Part shown: one piece after another, positions 32,581-41,478 of the stretch
Layout of the letters: every line of letters begins with the position of its first letter
How positions within the stretch are numbered: position 1 is the first letter of the stretch
Source: Agreia sp. PsM10
Lineage (GTDB): Bacteria > Actinomycetota > Actinomycetes > Actinomycetales > Microbacteriaceae
DNA: 64,000 nucleotides
NCBI RefSeq assembly: GCF_030433855.1
Contig: NZ_JARUXC010000006.1
Coordinates: 62,001-126,000, forward strand
Direction: 5' to 3'
Program-made: the position numbers and the translations under genes
Notes under the pieces: generated by a model
What the model saw: only the letters and a program-made list of their open reading frames with translations
Told to the model about the DNA's origin: nothing
The model's database searches: none

Positions 32581-32612
32581 CGGGCGGGCGTCGAGTGATC
32601 GACGCCCGCCCG
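32581..32612 (-). terminator. Strong hairpin between WXG100 and LpqN-like genes
   Basis: A perfect 14-bp stem (CGGGCGGGCGTCGA at 32581-32594 with TCGACGCCCGCCCG at 32599-32612) and a 4-nt loop, followed on the transcribed strand by a short T-containing run. Lying 25 bp after the WXG100 stop and 36 bp before the LpqN-like start, it should terminate most transcripts and keep the WXG100 product more abundant. Confidence 0.85.
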
Positions 32613-32637
32613 ATTCCGGAGTATCCGGAGGAGAGTG

Positions 32638-32904
32638 CTACGCGTTCGAGGTGCTCTCCTGGTCGGCAGCGTTCTTTGCTGCCTTCTGCGAGGCGTCCTC
32701 GAGTGCGGCGATGACCTGCTTGAGGGCGGCGGTGTGCGTTCCGCTCCACTCGCTGCGGAAGTTCTCCGCGTCGGGACCGGTCCACTGCACGCTCTGCAGT
32801 GCGCTGGTGAGCGTCGTCAGGATCGTCTGGACCTGCTGCGACTGCTGGTTGAGCTGCTTTCCGAGGCTGCGAACCTGGTCAACGTCAAGACCCCATACGG
32901 CCAT
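32638..32904 (-). CDS. WXG100 family protein
   Basis: An 88-residue four-helix-dimer protein of the ESAT-6/WXG100 superfamily with the WTG turn at W41-G43 between two amphipathic helices (VRSLGKQLNQQSQQVQTIL and DAENFRSEWSGTHTAALKQV). Such proteins are substrates and co-factors of type VII secretion ATPases. A good ribosome-binding site (AAGGAG, 6 bases before ATG) precedes it. It has its own promoter region with a palindrome (33008-33025) identical to one upstream of the giant surface gene of the same locus. Confidence 0.93.
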   Translation of the reverse strand: MAVWGLDVDQVRSLGKQLNQQSQQVQTILTTLTSALQSVQWTGPDAENFRSEWSGTHTAALKQVIAALEDASQKAAKNAADQESTSNA

Positions 32905-32956
32905 TGTTTTCTCCTTATTTTCCTGGCGACCCGGCGGTTCCGGTTTCGCTACATCC

Positions 32957-32973
32957 CGTGAGTCGATCTCACG
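32957..32973. promoter_or_regulatory. Inverted repeat in the WXG100 promoter region
   Basis: CGTGAG and CTCACG flank a 5-bp spacer, a perfect inverted repeat 53 bp upstream of the WXG100 start. It lies where a promoter core would be expected and may be a second operator. Confidence 0.5.
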
Positions 32974-33007
32974 TGATCAGACTAGGGCGACCCCCGTAGG
33001 GGAGTCG

Positions 33008-33025
33008 ATGGGGAGAACTCCCCAT
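33008..33025. promoter_or_regulatory. 18-bp palindrome upstream of WXG100 (copy 1)
   Basis: ATGGGGAGAACTCCCCAT is an 8-2-8 palindrome 104 bp upstream of the WXG100 start and 20 bp past the essC stop. An identical copy is at 54618-54635. An imperfect C4-N3-G4 repeat (32992-33002) is centred about 20 bp away; a similar C4/G4 repeat accompanies the other copy. It is probably the operator of a regulator shared by both transcripts. Confidence 0.75.
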
Positions 33026-33044
33026 GCCCCTGGCGGGGCGGTTC

Positions 33045-36000
33045 TCAGGCATCCGGCAGGGCCACCTGCACCTTGGTGATGCGGCCCTGCTGCACGAGGA
33101 ATCCGCGGCCCGGCGGCAGGTCTGCGCGGCGGAAGCGGCCGAGCGATGTGCCGAGCAGGGTGTCGCCATCCAGTTCGCCCGGCACCAGCAGCAGGCCCCG
33201 TTTGGCGCCCTTGAACGAGCCGGCCAGCGTCCAGGCCGCCGACCAGGTGGCCGTCTCGCTCTCGCCCACCACGAACACGTCGTCGCGCAGCGCCCGCTTG
33301 ATCAGGCGGTCGATGTCGTTCTCCGCCATGGTCCCGGTCAGGTCCCCGATGTTCTCCACGAAGATCGCGATCGAGTCGGGCCGCAGGGTTCCAGCGTCGA
33401 GCTGGCCCTGCAGGTCGTCTGCGAACGCGGTGACCTGGGCGGGGTCGGAGATAGACATCGACCAGAACGGCAGGGGCGTGAGCGACGTCTTGCGTGGCGA
33501 GATATGCACGAGCCGGATGCCGGGCTGCGCCCGACGCAGCGCCGCAGCCATGGTCGCGAGCGCCGTGGAGCGGCCGCTCTGGCCCGATCCCGACACCATG
33601 AACGCTCCGCGCGGTGCGATGCCGAGCGGGGCCAGGTTGTCGTCGCGAACGGCGATCACCGGCAGGCCCCCCGCGGTGGCGGGCAGGGTCGACAGGCCGA
33701 TCGAGTCCGACAGCTTCCGGATGGGCGGGGCTTCGGGAATGCCCTGGCGGCGCATGGCCTCGGCCAGCTTGGCCACTTCGCGCGACTGGATGGCCACGTT
33801 GGGGTCGGCGCCGAGCACGGCGATCTGGATCTCGTTTCCGCCCATGAGTCCGCGCCCGGGGGGAGAGATCGCCGTGAGCGTGTCCTTCGGAACGCCGACG
33901 AGCTGGTAGTCATCCTCGCTGGCCATGCGCAGCACCAACCGTCGCTGCACCGTCGATCCGAGCGATGCGGGAACGGAGTTGGGGCGGTCGCCGGAGATCA
34001 CGATGTGCACACCCACCTGACGTCCATCGCTGGCGATCTGCGCGAAGGTGGTGAACCAGGCGGAGTGCCCGCCGAACTCGTACTGCTCACGGAACGCGCC
34101 GATTCCGTCGACCAGGATGATGATGCGCGGCTCCTCGGGCGCCCCGGCGATGCGCCGATACTCTCCGATGCTGCCGGCCCGAACCGCGGAATAGCGGGCC
34201 GAGCGGTCGTCGACCGTGTCGCGCAGCATCCGAAGCAGGCGGATCACGCGCTCCTCGTCGTCGCCGTCGATGATCGCGCCGACGTGGGGCAGCTCCTCGA
34301 GCATGCTGAGTCCGCTCGATCCGAAGTCGAGGCCGTAGACGTGCACCGGACCGCCGCGTGGCGTGATGGCCGCCGCGACGGCGATCGTGCGCAGGGTGGC
34401 GCTCTTGCCCGATCCACCGGTTCCGTAGACGGCCATGTTGCCGTCGCGGTCGGGCTCGTAGAACACGGTCGGCTGGATCTGGTTCTCGGGCTCGTCGATG
34501 ACGCCGAGCAGCAGCCGCTCGTCGGTGCGCGGGTTCGGCAGCAGCGAGAAGTCGTAGACGGCCGCGAGCTCGTCGAGCCACGGCTTGCGCGGGTCGGGGA
34601 TGTCGGCCCGGCGGGCCGCCGTGCGAATGGATGCGACGAGTCGCGCGATGTCGTTCGGCCCCGGGTCGGCCGCCTCCACGACCTCGACCTCCGGCACCTC
34701 CCACTCGGCTCCGGCACCGAAGTTCATCTCGGTGATGTCGATGCGCGGGCGGGGCGGCTCGTTCGTGGTCCACCCTCCGGCGTATCCGGTCTGGAACGAC
34801 GCGAGTCGGCCCGGTCCGGTCTTCGCGGCTCCGCGGCCCGGGATCGACTGGTCGAAGTACGCCGCCATCGGCGTTCCGAGAATGTCGGAGGAGTCCTCGG
34901 CGTCGGCCATGCGCAGCGCGATGCGCAGGTTGGTGTTGGCGCGCAGATTGTCTTTGATGACGCCGGCGGGCCGCTGCGTGGCGAGGATCAGGTGCAGGCC
35001 GAGCGAGCGGCCGCGCTGGGCCACGTCGACGACGCCGTCGACGAACTCGGGCACCTCCTGCACGAGGGCGGCGAACTCGTCGACCACGATCAGCAGGCTC
35101 GGCGGGGTCTCCGGGTCGCCTGTCTTCTCGAGCGAGACGAGGTCTTTCGCCTTCTTGCGGTTGAGCAGGTGCTCGCGGTAGCGCAGTTCGGCGCGCAGTG
35201 AGGTGAGTGCGCGGCGCACCAGGTGCGGCGACAGGTCGGTGACGAGGCCCACGGTGTGCGGCAGCGCCACGCAGTCGGCGAAGGCCGCGCCGCCCTTGTA
35301 GTCGATGAACAGGAAGGTCGCGCGGTCGGGCGAGTGCGCCGCGGCCATGCCGAGCACCCACGACTGCAGGAACTCGCTCTTTCCGGCTCCGGTCGTTCCG
35401 CCGACGAGGGCGTGCGGGCCCTGGTTGCGGATGTCGAGGTAGAACGGCTCGGTTCCGCTGTGGCCCACGAGAGCGCGCAGCGAGCCCTCCTTCTTGCGGC
35501 GCACCGGCGGCGACCCGTCGCGCAGAGCGATGGAGTTGCTCTCGCGCCAGCGCTCGACCACGGCATCGGGCTGCTCGGCGAGCTCGGGGCCGACGAGCGA
35601 GAGGTACGACACCGAGCGGGGCAGGTCGGACTCGTCGTCGATCGGCGAGCCCACGTCGACGACGGGGGCGAGATGCCGCGCGTAGCGGTGCGCCGCCTCC
35701 AGCTCGACCGTCTCGCACACCACCGGGTAGGTGTGCTCGCCCAGCCGGACCTGGCCCACGGTGCCGCCGGCGACATCCGAATCGACGCTCACGAAGCTGC
35801 GGCACGCGGCCGGCAGGTGGGCGATGGATGGCGCGGACCACACGATGTGCACGTTGGCGTCGGCGCCGCGCTCGGCGAGGCGGTTGAGACGACCCCGGTC
35901 GACGGGCACGTCGTCTTCGATGACCACGATGACCGCGGGCGTGATGGGCAGCGGAACGTCCGACTCGTCGTCTTTCTTCGGCCGCAGGTCTGGGCTCTCG

Positions 36001-37502
36001 AGCGCTCCGCGGGCGCTGGGCGCACCTGTCGTGCGCTGGGCGACGAGCTCCTCGAGGCGCGACAGCAGCGCCAGGCCCGATCCGGGGTTGTCGGCGAGGT
36101 GATCGCCGGCCAGCGGGCTGTGCGGGGAGCCGGTGTGCGGCATCCATTCGAGCCACTCCCAGCTCTCGCGCGAGACGGGCGAGACGAGGGCGCACACCAC
36201 GAGCTCCGCGGGGGAGTGCAGCGCGGTGAGCTGGGCCAGCACGCCGCGGGTCACGCCGCGGCGCAGCTCGAGGCTGCCGGCGACTCCGAGCGCGCCCGAC
36301 TCGCGCAGGTCGGCCACGATCGGCACGTTGTCGATGAGCGAGAACTTCTCGGCCACCTCTTCGAGCTGACCCCAGTACTCGGGAAGGGTGTCGTTGGCCT
36401 GCGGCAGGGTGACGCTGTCCCGGCTGTGCGCCGTTCCGAGCCCGAGGCGCACGGCGAGGAATGCGCCGTGCTCGGGTCGATGGGTCCACAGCAGGTGGCC
36501 CAGGCGATGGGCCGACTCGAGGCTGTCGCCCACCGAGGGCGCCTCGCCCAGTCGAACCGCCCGCTGCAGCCGCTGGCGCTCGTGCAGCTTGTCGACGAAG
36601 GCCTTCAGCGACAGCGTGAACTGCTTGATCGCATCCTTCATCTGGCGACGCGTCGTGAGCTTGTGATCGATGTACGTGCCGATCATCAGCAGCGGGCTCA
36701 GCGCGATGAACACCACACTGAGGATGTTGCGGGTGAAGGCGTAGAGCACCACACCCATGATGAGCGGCGCGATCAGGGCGACGATCGGAAAGCGCTGAGG
36801 CTGCGGGCGGCCGGGAGGCTCGGGGGCCGGGTACTTGTCACCGGGGTACCGGGCCACGACGCGCGGAGAGCGGTTGAACTCGATCACCGGGGTCGAGGGC
36901 GCGGCGCCGCCGAGCCGCTGCAGCGGCACGACGCACAGGGCCGTGTCGCCCAGAACGACCACGTCGGCCGAGCTGAGCGTGGTGCGGGGCACCTGCTCGC
37001 CGCCCATCAGCAGCCCGTTCGCGGAGTTCATGTCGGTGATCTCGACCGTCTCGCCCACGGTGATGCGGGCGTGCCGTTTGGAGATGAGCGAGTCGGTGAG
37101 CCGCACATCCACCCCGCGCTCACGGCCGATGTAGCTGGTGCCGAAGGGCAGCGCGAACTCGGCACCGGCATCCGGGCCCGACAGCACCCGCAGGGTGGCC
37201 GCGGGCGCACCCCGATCGGAGCCGGGCGCGTTGAAGTCGTCGCTGTGCTGGCGGATCTCGATGGTCGAGCCCGAGCGCACTCCCGAGTCGAGCAGGTTGG
37301 ACTGCGGGTCGAGAACCCGGGTCTGGCCGGAGGTCTCGGTGACCTGAAGCGTCAGTCGGGGTGGCGCGACCTGCACGTCGTTGTCGGGGTCGGCCGTGTA
37401 GAGGGCCTCGGCCACGTTCGAGACGCTCGTCGTCGCATCCGCTGTAACGGCGACGTTCGTGGAGGTTCCGCCGCCGCGCGAGAGCGTGAGTTTGATGTGC
37501 AT
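33045..37502 (-). CDS. essC: FHA-domain type VII secretion ATPase (EssC/EccC-like)
   Basis: A 1485-residue FtsK/SpoIIIE-family motor. Layout: ubiquitin-like N-terminus (about 1-85); FHA domain (about 105-195; YIGRERGVDVRL, SKRHARITV); two membrane helices (about 238-278); three ATPase domains. Domain 1 has Walker A GGTTGAGKS (701-709) and Walker B LLIVVDEF (803-810) and looks active; domain 2 has GTGGSGKS (1027-1034) but VDGIG in place of the DE pair; domain 3 has GSGQSGRS (1305-1312). FHA plus two helices plus three ATPases is closer to Firmicutes EssC than to mycobacterial EccC. It probably exports the nearby WXG100 protein. It is the last gene of the packed ten-gene unit, 3 bp after the FHA gene, and its FHA domain should read phosphothreonines made by the co-encoded kinase. 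Confidence 0.92.
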   Translation of the reverse strand: MHIKLTLSRGGGTSTNVAVTADATTSVSNVAEALYTADPDNDVQVAPPRLTLQVTETSGQTRVLDPQSNLLDSGVRSGSTIEIRQHSDDFNAPGSDRGAPAATLRVLSGPDAGAEFALPFGTSYIGRERGVDVRLTDSLISKRHARITVGETVEITDMNSANGLLMGGEQVPRTTLSSADVVVLGDTALCVVPLQRLGGAAPSTPVIEFNRSPRVVARYPGDKYPAPEPPGRPQPQRFPIVALIAPLIMGVVLYAFTRNILSVVFIALSPLLMIGTYIDHKLTTRRQMKDAIKQFTLSLKAFVDKLHERQRLQRAVRLGEAPSVGDSLESAHRLGHLLWTHRPEHGAFLAVRLGLGTAHSRDSVTLPQANDTLPEYWGQLEEVAEKFSLIDNVPIVADLRESGALGVAGSLELRRGVTRGVLAQLTALHSPAELVVCALVSPVSRESWEWLEWMPHTGSPHSPLAGDHLADNPGSGLALLSRLEELVAQRTTGAPSARGALESPDLRPKKDDESDVPLPITPAVIVVIEDDVPVDRGRLNRLAERGADANVHIVWSAPSIAHLPAACRSFVSVDSDVAGGTVGQVRLGEHTYPVVCETVELEAAHRYARHLAPVVDVGSPIDDESDLPRSVSYLSLVGPELAEQPDAVVERWRESNSIALRDGSPPVRRKKEGSLRALVGHSGTEPFYLDIRNQGPHALVGGTTGAGKSEFLQSWVLGMAAAHSPDRATFLFIDYKGGAAFADCVALPHTVGLVTDLSPHLVRRALTSLRAELRYREHLLNRKKAKDLVSLEKTGDPETPPSLLIVVDEFAALVQEVPEFVDGVVDVAQRGRSLGLHLILATQRPAGVIKDNLRANTNLRIALRMADAEDSSDILGTPMAAYFDQSIPGRGAAKTGPGRLASFQTGYAGGWTTNEPPRPRIDITEMNFGAGAEWEVPEVEVVEAADPGPNDIARLVASIRTAARRADIPDPRKPWLDELAAVYDFSLLPNPRTDERLLLGVIDEPENQIQPTVFYEPDRDGNMAVYGTGGSGKSATLRTIAVAAAITPRGGPVHVYGLDFGSSGLSMLEELPHVGAIIDGDDEERVIRLLRMLRDTVDDRSARYSAVRAGSIGEYRRIAGAPEEPRIIILVDGIGAFREQYEFGGHSAWFTTFAQIASDGRQVGVHIVISGDRPNSVPASLGSTVQRRLVLRMASEDDYQLVGVPKDTLTAISPPGRGLMGGNEIQIAVLGADPNVAIQSREVAKLAEAMRRQGIPEAPPIRKLSDSIGLSTLPATAGGLPVIAVRDDNLAPLGIAPRGAFMVSGSGQSGRSTALATMAAALRRAQPGIRLVHISPRKTSLTPLPFWSMSISDPAQVTAFADDLQGQLDAGTLRPDSIAIFVENIGDLTGTMAENDIDRLIKRALRDDVFVVGESETATWSAAWTLAGSFKGAKRGLLLVPGELDGDTLLGTSLGRFRRADLPPGRGFLVQQGRITKVQVALPDA

Positions 37503-37505
37503 GGA

Positions 37506-38288
37506 CTAGCGGGCATCCTTCAAGGGAGTCGCGGCGGGTGCCTGGGGAGTGTCGGCGGTGTCGTCGTCGAGCGCCGGAAGGTCTGCGGGGGTCACGAGCC
37601 GAGAGAGCACGGCGTATTCCACGAGCCGCGCGCGTCTGTTGGTGGCGAGCGCGCCCACTCCGCCGCGCAGGCCGTCGACGCCCTGGCGGCTGAGCTTGTC
37701 GCACACGTTGTCGAGCTTGCGGTTGAAGCGGCTGAGCACCCAGCCGAGGCGCTCGGCGGCCGCGGCCGATGACGGGATCTCGCTCGTGCCCGTTCCCTCG
37801 CGCTTGAGCATGGGTTCGGCGAGGGCGAGGATCAGCAGCCACTGCGAGCGGGTGAAGGTAACCGCCCCGACCGTCGTCGTTCCGTCGCTGGAGGAGACGG
37901 GCTTCGAGTCGACGAAGGCCGGCGTCGAGGTGTGCACCACGAACTCGTAGGTCGTCGGGCCGGCGGTGAAGACCACCGAGGTGAGGCCGAACACCACGGG
38001 AAGCCGCGCACCCGGGGCGAGCCAGGCCTGCATCGATCCCGTCGCATCCGAGATCGAGGCCGAGAGGCGCGAGCCCACGTTGATGAGCCACCACAGGCCG
38101 TCGATGTACGCGATCTGCAGAAAGCGGCGGTGCAGATACTGGTTGTCGTCGATGTCGAGGTCGGCGTCGCGACCGATGTCGAAGGGCTTGTTCCTGTCGA
38201 GGGTGAACCACTCGCCGCAGTACTCGATGCTGGCATCGGTCGTGGACGATTCGGTGGTGCTCGATTTCGAGCTGCTGACGTGGGTCAT
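37506..38288 (-). CDS. FHA-like domain protein with possible C-terminal winged helix
   Basis: A 260-residue soluble protein with an FHA-like domain (about 25-125; FDIGRDADLDIDDNQYLHRR) and a helical C-terminal part (about 145-235; TRSQWLLILALAEPML, RLGWVLSRFNRKLDNVCDKL) that resembles a winged-helix DNA-binding domain, an inference from pattern only. ATG 38288 shares one base with the kinase stop (TGATG). It sits between the kinase and EssC and may link kinase signalling to secretion or to transcription of the locus. Confidence 0.75.
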   Translation of the reverse strand: MTHVSSSKSSTTESSTTDASIEYCGEWFTLDRNKPFDIGRDADLDIDDNQYLHRRFLQIAYIDGLWWLINVGSRLSASISDATGSMQAWLAPGARLPVVFGLTSVVFTAGPTTYEFVVHTSTPAFVDSKPVSSSDGTTTVGAVTFTRSQWLLILALAEPMLKREGTGTSEIPSSAAAAERLGWVLSRFNRKLDNVCDKLSRQGVDGLRGGVGALATNRRARLVEYAVLSRLVTPADLPALDDDTADTPQAPAATPLKDAR

Positions 38289-39940
38289 CAGGGTGCGCAT
38301 CCCGTCGCTGGTTCGGAGGCGCGCCCGTCGGTGCGACGGACGCTCACCTCGATGCAGGTCTTCTGTCCCTCGGTCGGCACGACCGTCACGGTGGTGTCGG
38401 TGGTCGACGAGAGGCTGGTCTCGGTTCCGGGAACGAGGAGTCCCCACTGGTAGACGTCACCCTTCTCGGGTTCGGGGTTCGACCACGTGAAGACGATGCC
38501 GCCCTCGCCGGGGGCTCCCACGACATCGGTCGGCGGTGCGACCGTCCCGCCCGGGATGACGTCGATCGGATCGACCGGATCGTCGGTCTCGACCGCGGCC
38601 GGACTGCCGCCGCCTGCGTTGATCGCGAAGATCGTGCCGCCCACGGCGAGCAGCACCACGAGCGAGATCGCTCCGATGAGAATGGGGATCTTCTTTGAGC
38701 GGTTCGACGGGCCGGCATCGGCGAGCCCGGTCGGCTGGGGCGCGCGATGCTGGGTCTGCTCGATGGCCGGCGAGGTGAGTCCGAACGCCATGGGGGTGGA
38801 TGCCGGGAAGCCGGCCACCGGCGGAACCTGGCCGCGGCGTTGCGTCGCCTCGACGACCTCGGGCGCCAGGCCGGGAGTCTGTGCGAAGGCCGGTGGTCGA
38901 ACCCCGACGGGCGGCACGGGAGGCACGGTCGGCGCGGGCGCGGGCGCGGGATACGGGCGACGGGTGGCGGTGCCCGCGACCGGCGCCGTCGGGTCGATCG
39001 TGACTATTCCGCGAATGCGGGTGTTGCCGTCGTCCTCCTCCTCTTCGGCCGCGGATGGCAGGGAGTCGTCGAGCACGTCGGCGGGCGTGACCGAGAGGCT
39101 GAGCTCGAGCTGCACCTTCTGCAGCGCCCGCGCGAACTCTAGGGCCGAAGCGAAGCGGTCCTCCTCGCGCTTGGCCATCGACGTGGCCAGGATCTGCTCG
39201 AGCGAGTCGGGAACGTCGGCCCGGCCCGTGCGCGACAGCGGCGACTGCTGGATGCGCGTGATCAGGTCGAGCCCGCCGTTGCTTCCGCCCGGAACCTCGA
39301 ACGGGCTGCGCCCGGCCAGAAGCGTGTAGACCGTGGCGCCGAGGGCGTAGATGTCTCCACCCGGGCCGGTCGACGAGTTCTGTCCGAACACCTCGGGCGG
39401 CGACCAGGGGATCGACATGCCCACGGCCGCGTCGTCTCCGCCGCCCACCATCGTGACCGAGATGCCGAAGTCGGTGAGAGCGGGGCGGTTGTATTCCGTC
39501 GTGAGAATATTGGCCGGTTTGATGTCGCGGTGCAGGATGCCGGCGCGGTGCGCGGTCTCGACGGCTCCCGCCACCTGGATGCCGATGCGCAGTGCCTCGG
39601 CCACGCTGATCTTCTCGCGGCGGTAACGGGCGGCGAGGTTCGGCCTCGAGCAGTACTCCATCACGAGATAGGGACGGCCGTCTTTGGCGATGTCCGCCTG
39701 GTAGATCGTGACGATCGACGGATGCGTCGAGAGCTGCGCCATGAGGTTCGCCTCGGCGTCGAAGTTCTCGCGGGCGCCCGGCGTGAGCGCCTCGCTCAGC
39801 AGCACCTTGATGGCCACCCTGCGCCGCGGCATCCGCTGCTCGTAGAGGAAGACGTCGGCGAACCCGCCGGAGCCGAGCAGCTGCTCGTGCTCGAACCCGG
39901 CGATCTCGGGTGGGGGCGAGGGCGGTCGGCGCGCGTTCAC
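38288..39940 (-). CDS. Transmembrane Ser/Thr protein kinase (PknB-like)
   Basis: A 550-residue Hanks-type kinase. Kinase domain about 12-275: glycine loop LGSGGFADVF, Lys45 in VAIKVLL, HRDIKPANIL (137-146), DFG (157-159), PWSPPEV activation segment and GDIYALGATVYTLL. A Pro/Ala-rich acidic linker follows, then one membrane helix (417-441) and an extracellular region of about 110 residues with an FN3-like end. There are no PASTA repeats. Its stop shares a base with the downstream FHA gene and its start overlaps the upstream FHA gene by four bases. It is the likely writer for the four FHA domains encoded in this unit, opposed by the PP2C phosphatase. Confidence 0.93.
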   Translation of the reverse strand: MNARRPPSPPPEIAGFEHEQLLGSGGFADVFLYEQRMPRRRVAIKVLLSEALTPGARENFDAEANLMAQLSTHPSIVTIYQADIAKDGRPYLVMEYCSRPNLAARYRREKISVAEALRIGIQVAGAVETAHRAGILHRDIKPANILTTEYNRPALTDFGISVTMVGGGDDAAVGMSIPWSPPEVFGQNSSTGPGGDIYALGATVYTLLAGRSPFEVPGGSNGGLDLITRIQQSPLSRTGRADVPDSLEQILATSMAKREEDRFASALEFARALQKVQLELSLSVTPADVLDDSLPSAAEEEEDDGNTRIRGIVTIDPTAPVAGTATRRPYPAPAPAPTVPPVPPVGVRPPAFAQTPGLAPEVVEATQRRGQVPPVAGFPASTPMAFGLTSPAIEQTQHRAPQPTGLADAGPSNRSKKIPILIGAISLVVLLAVGGTIFAINAGGGSPAAVETDDPVDPIDVIPGGTVAPPTDVVGAPGEGGIVFTWSNPEPEKGDVYQWGLLVPGTETSLSSTTDTTVTVVPTEGQKTCIEVSVRRTDGRASEPATGCAP

Positions 39941-41478
39941 GGAAGATCCTCGAAGAGCAGCGTGACGCCGTCGCCGATGTCGACGATGTCGCCGTTCAGC
40001 ACGAGCACCGCCTCACCCGGAGACAGGCGCAGGGGCGGCGTCGAATCGCGGTGCAGCACCGAGCCGTTGGTGGTGTCGAGGTCGACGACGAGCACATGCC
40101 GACCCTCTACCCGCACCTCGAGGTGACTGCGCGAGACGTCCTGTTCCGGGCTCGGCACGGTGATGAGATGCGGGAGCACATCGCCCTGCACGCGTTGAGC
40201 CCGCGGCCTGCGTCCCACGATGACGGGGCGGTCGAGCGTGACGACGTCTCCCGTGGCCAGCACGATGCGGCCGGGCCCGCCCGCCGTGGCGGCCTCGTCG
40301 GCCGACTCGAGTCGGCGCATCGCCTCGAGCTCGGAGACGGTGACCGTGAGTCCGTCGTGGTCGCTCTCGCTCGAGGCTGCCGCGGTCGGCGACGCCGCGG
40401 GAGTGGATGGCTCACTCCAGCTCGGGGCGGCGGCTCCGACGCCGGCGAAGCCGGGAACGCGGTCGATAAGGCCTGTCGGCGGCGGCGCGGTCCACTCCTT
40501 CGACGAGACCTTGGGGGCCTCGGTCGGCGGGGTGAAGGATGCGACGGGAGCGGGAGCGGGTTCGGGTGCAGGTAAAGCCGTGGGCGCCGCAGGAGCCGAT
40601 GTGCTCTCCTCGTCCGCCGACTCGTCGTCGTCGAGTCGCACGGCGGCCTCTTCGACCGACTTCACCACGGTCGCGCCCCAGAGATGGTCGTAGGCGTCGT
40701 CGGGCAGCTCCGTGACGGTCGGCCCGAAGTCGTCGGCTTCGATGGGCTCGACATCGTCGACGGTGTCGTCGGGGTCGTCGACGACAGCCTCCGGCTCAGG
40801 CTCCGGCCCAGGAGCGGGCTCAGGTTCAGGCTCGGGCTCAGGCTCGGGCTCGACCGCGGGAGCCGCATCCGGAACGATCGTCTCGGCGGGCAGCGCCTGC
40901 TCGACCACGGGCTCGACCACGGGGATCGCGGCCTCCACCACGGGCACCGCTGGCGCTGGCACCACTGGAGCTGCCGCGGGAGCCGCCTCCACGGCCACGA
41001 CCGGAACCGCAGAGGCCGAGGCCCCGGCCTGCCCCGCCATGCGGAACGACACCGCGCGGCACAGCACGATGCCGCTGCGGATCGCGAACCAGTCCGACGA
41101 ATCCGCGCCGTCGCTGCTCACCACGAAGCCCTCGGCCGCGGCCACGACGCGCTCGTTCCACGTGGTGACCTCGTCGCCCGCCACGGTCACGGGCTCGGAT
41201 GCACCGGGCTCCGACACGTCGATGCGGAACGCCCCGCGAACGGCCAGGCGCAGCTCCGAACCCGATGCGACGGCGACGGCGAACGGCGGGATGGCCTTGA
41301 GGTTCGTTCCGAACTCGGCCGTGAGGGCCTCGAGTACGCCGCTCAGCCCGTGTCCGTCGTCGAGGGTGCGCCAGATGCGTTCGAGCAGCTCGCCGTCGAG
41401 AGTGGTGGGAAACAGCGCCACGGCGCCGGGCGCGACGACGCCGCGCCACTGCCCGGGCTGGTAGTTGAGGCGGGTCAT
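39937..41478 (-). CDS. FHA-domain protein with N-terminal globular region
   Basis: A 513-residue soluble protein: N-terminal domain (about 1-165; LNYQPGQWRGVVAPGAVALFP, WNERVVAAAEGFVV), a long Ala/Pro/Glu-rich linker with EPEP repeats, and a C-terminal FHA domain (about 415-510; VIVGRRPRA, SRSHLEV, TTNGSVLH). The FHA motif residues (Gly-Arg, Ser-x-x-His, Asn-Gly) are intact. It overlaps the kinase gene by four bases and the PP2C gene by four bases, so it is made stoichiometrically with both. Likely a phosphothreonine-binding scaffold. Confidence 0.85.
   Translation of the reverse strand: MTRLNYQPGQWRGVVAPGAVALFPTTLDGELLERIWRTLDDGHGLSGVLEALTAEFGTNLKAIPPFAVAVASGSELRLAVRGAFRIDVSEPGASEPVTVAGDEVTTWNERVVAAAEGFVVSSDGADSSDWFAIRSGIVLCRAVSFRMAGQAGASASAVPVVAVEAAPAAAPVVPAPAVPVVEAAIPVVEPVVEQALPAETIVPDAAPAVEPEPEPEPEPEPAPGPEPEPEAVVDDPDDTVDDVEPIEADDFGPTVTELPDDAYDHLWGATVVKSVEEAAVRLDDDESADEESTSAPAAPTALPAPEPAPAPVASFTPPTEAPKVSSKEWTAPPPTGLIDRVPGFAGVGAAAPSWSEPSTPAASPTAAASSESDHDGLTVTVSELEAMRRLESADEAATAGGPGRIVLATGDVVTLDRPVIVGRRPRAQRVQGDVLPHLITVPSPEQDVSRSHLEVRVEGRHVLVVDLDTTNGSVLHRDSTPPLRLSPGEAVLVLNGDIVDIGDGVTLLFEDLP

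Noticed and set aside
33008-33025. The ATGGGGAG palindrome as a transcription terminator, since both copies also follow a stop codon closely.
   Set aside because: The loop would be 2 nt, no U-run follows, and the spacing to the next start codon is conserved (104 and 109 bp), which fits an operator better.
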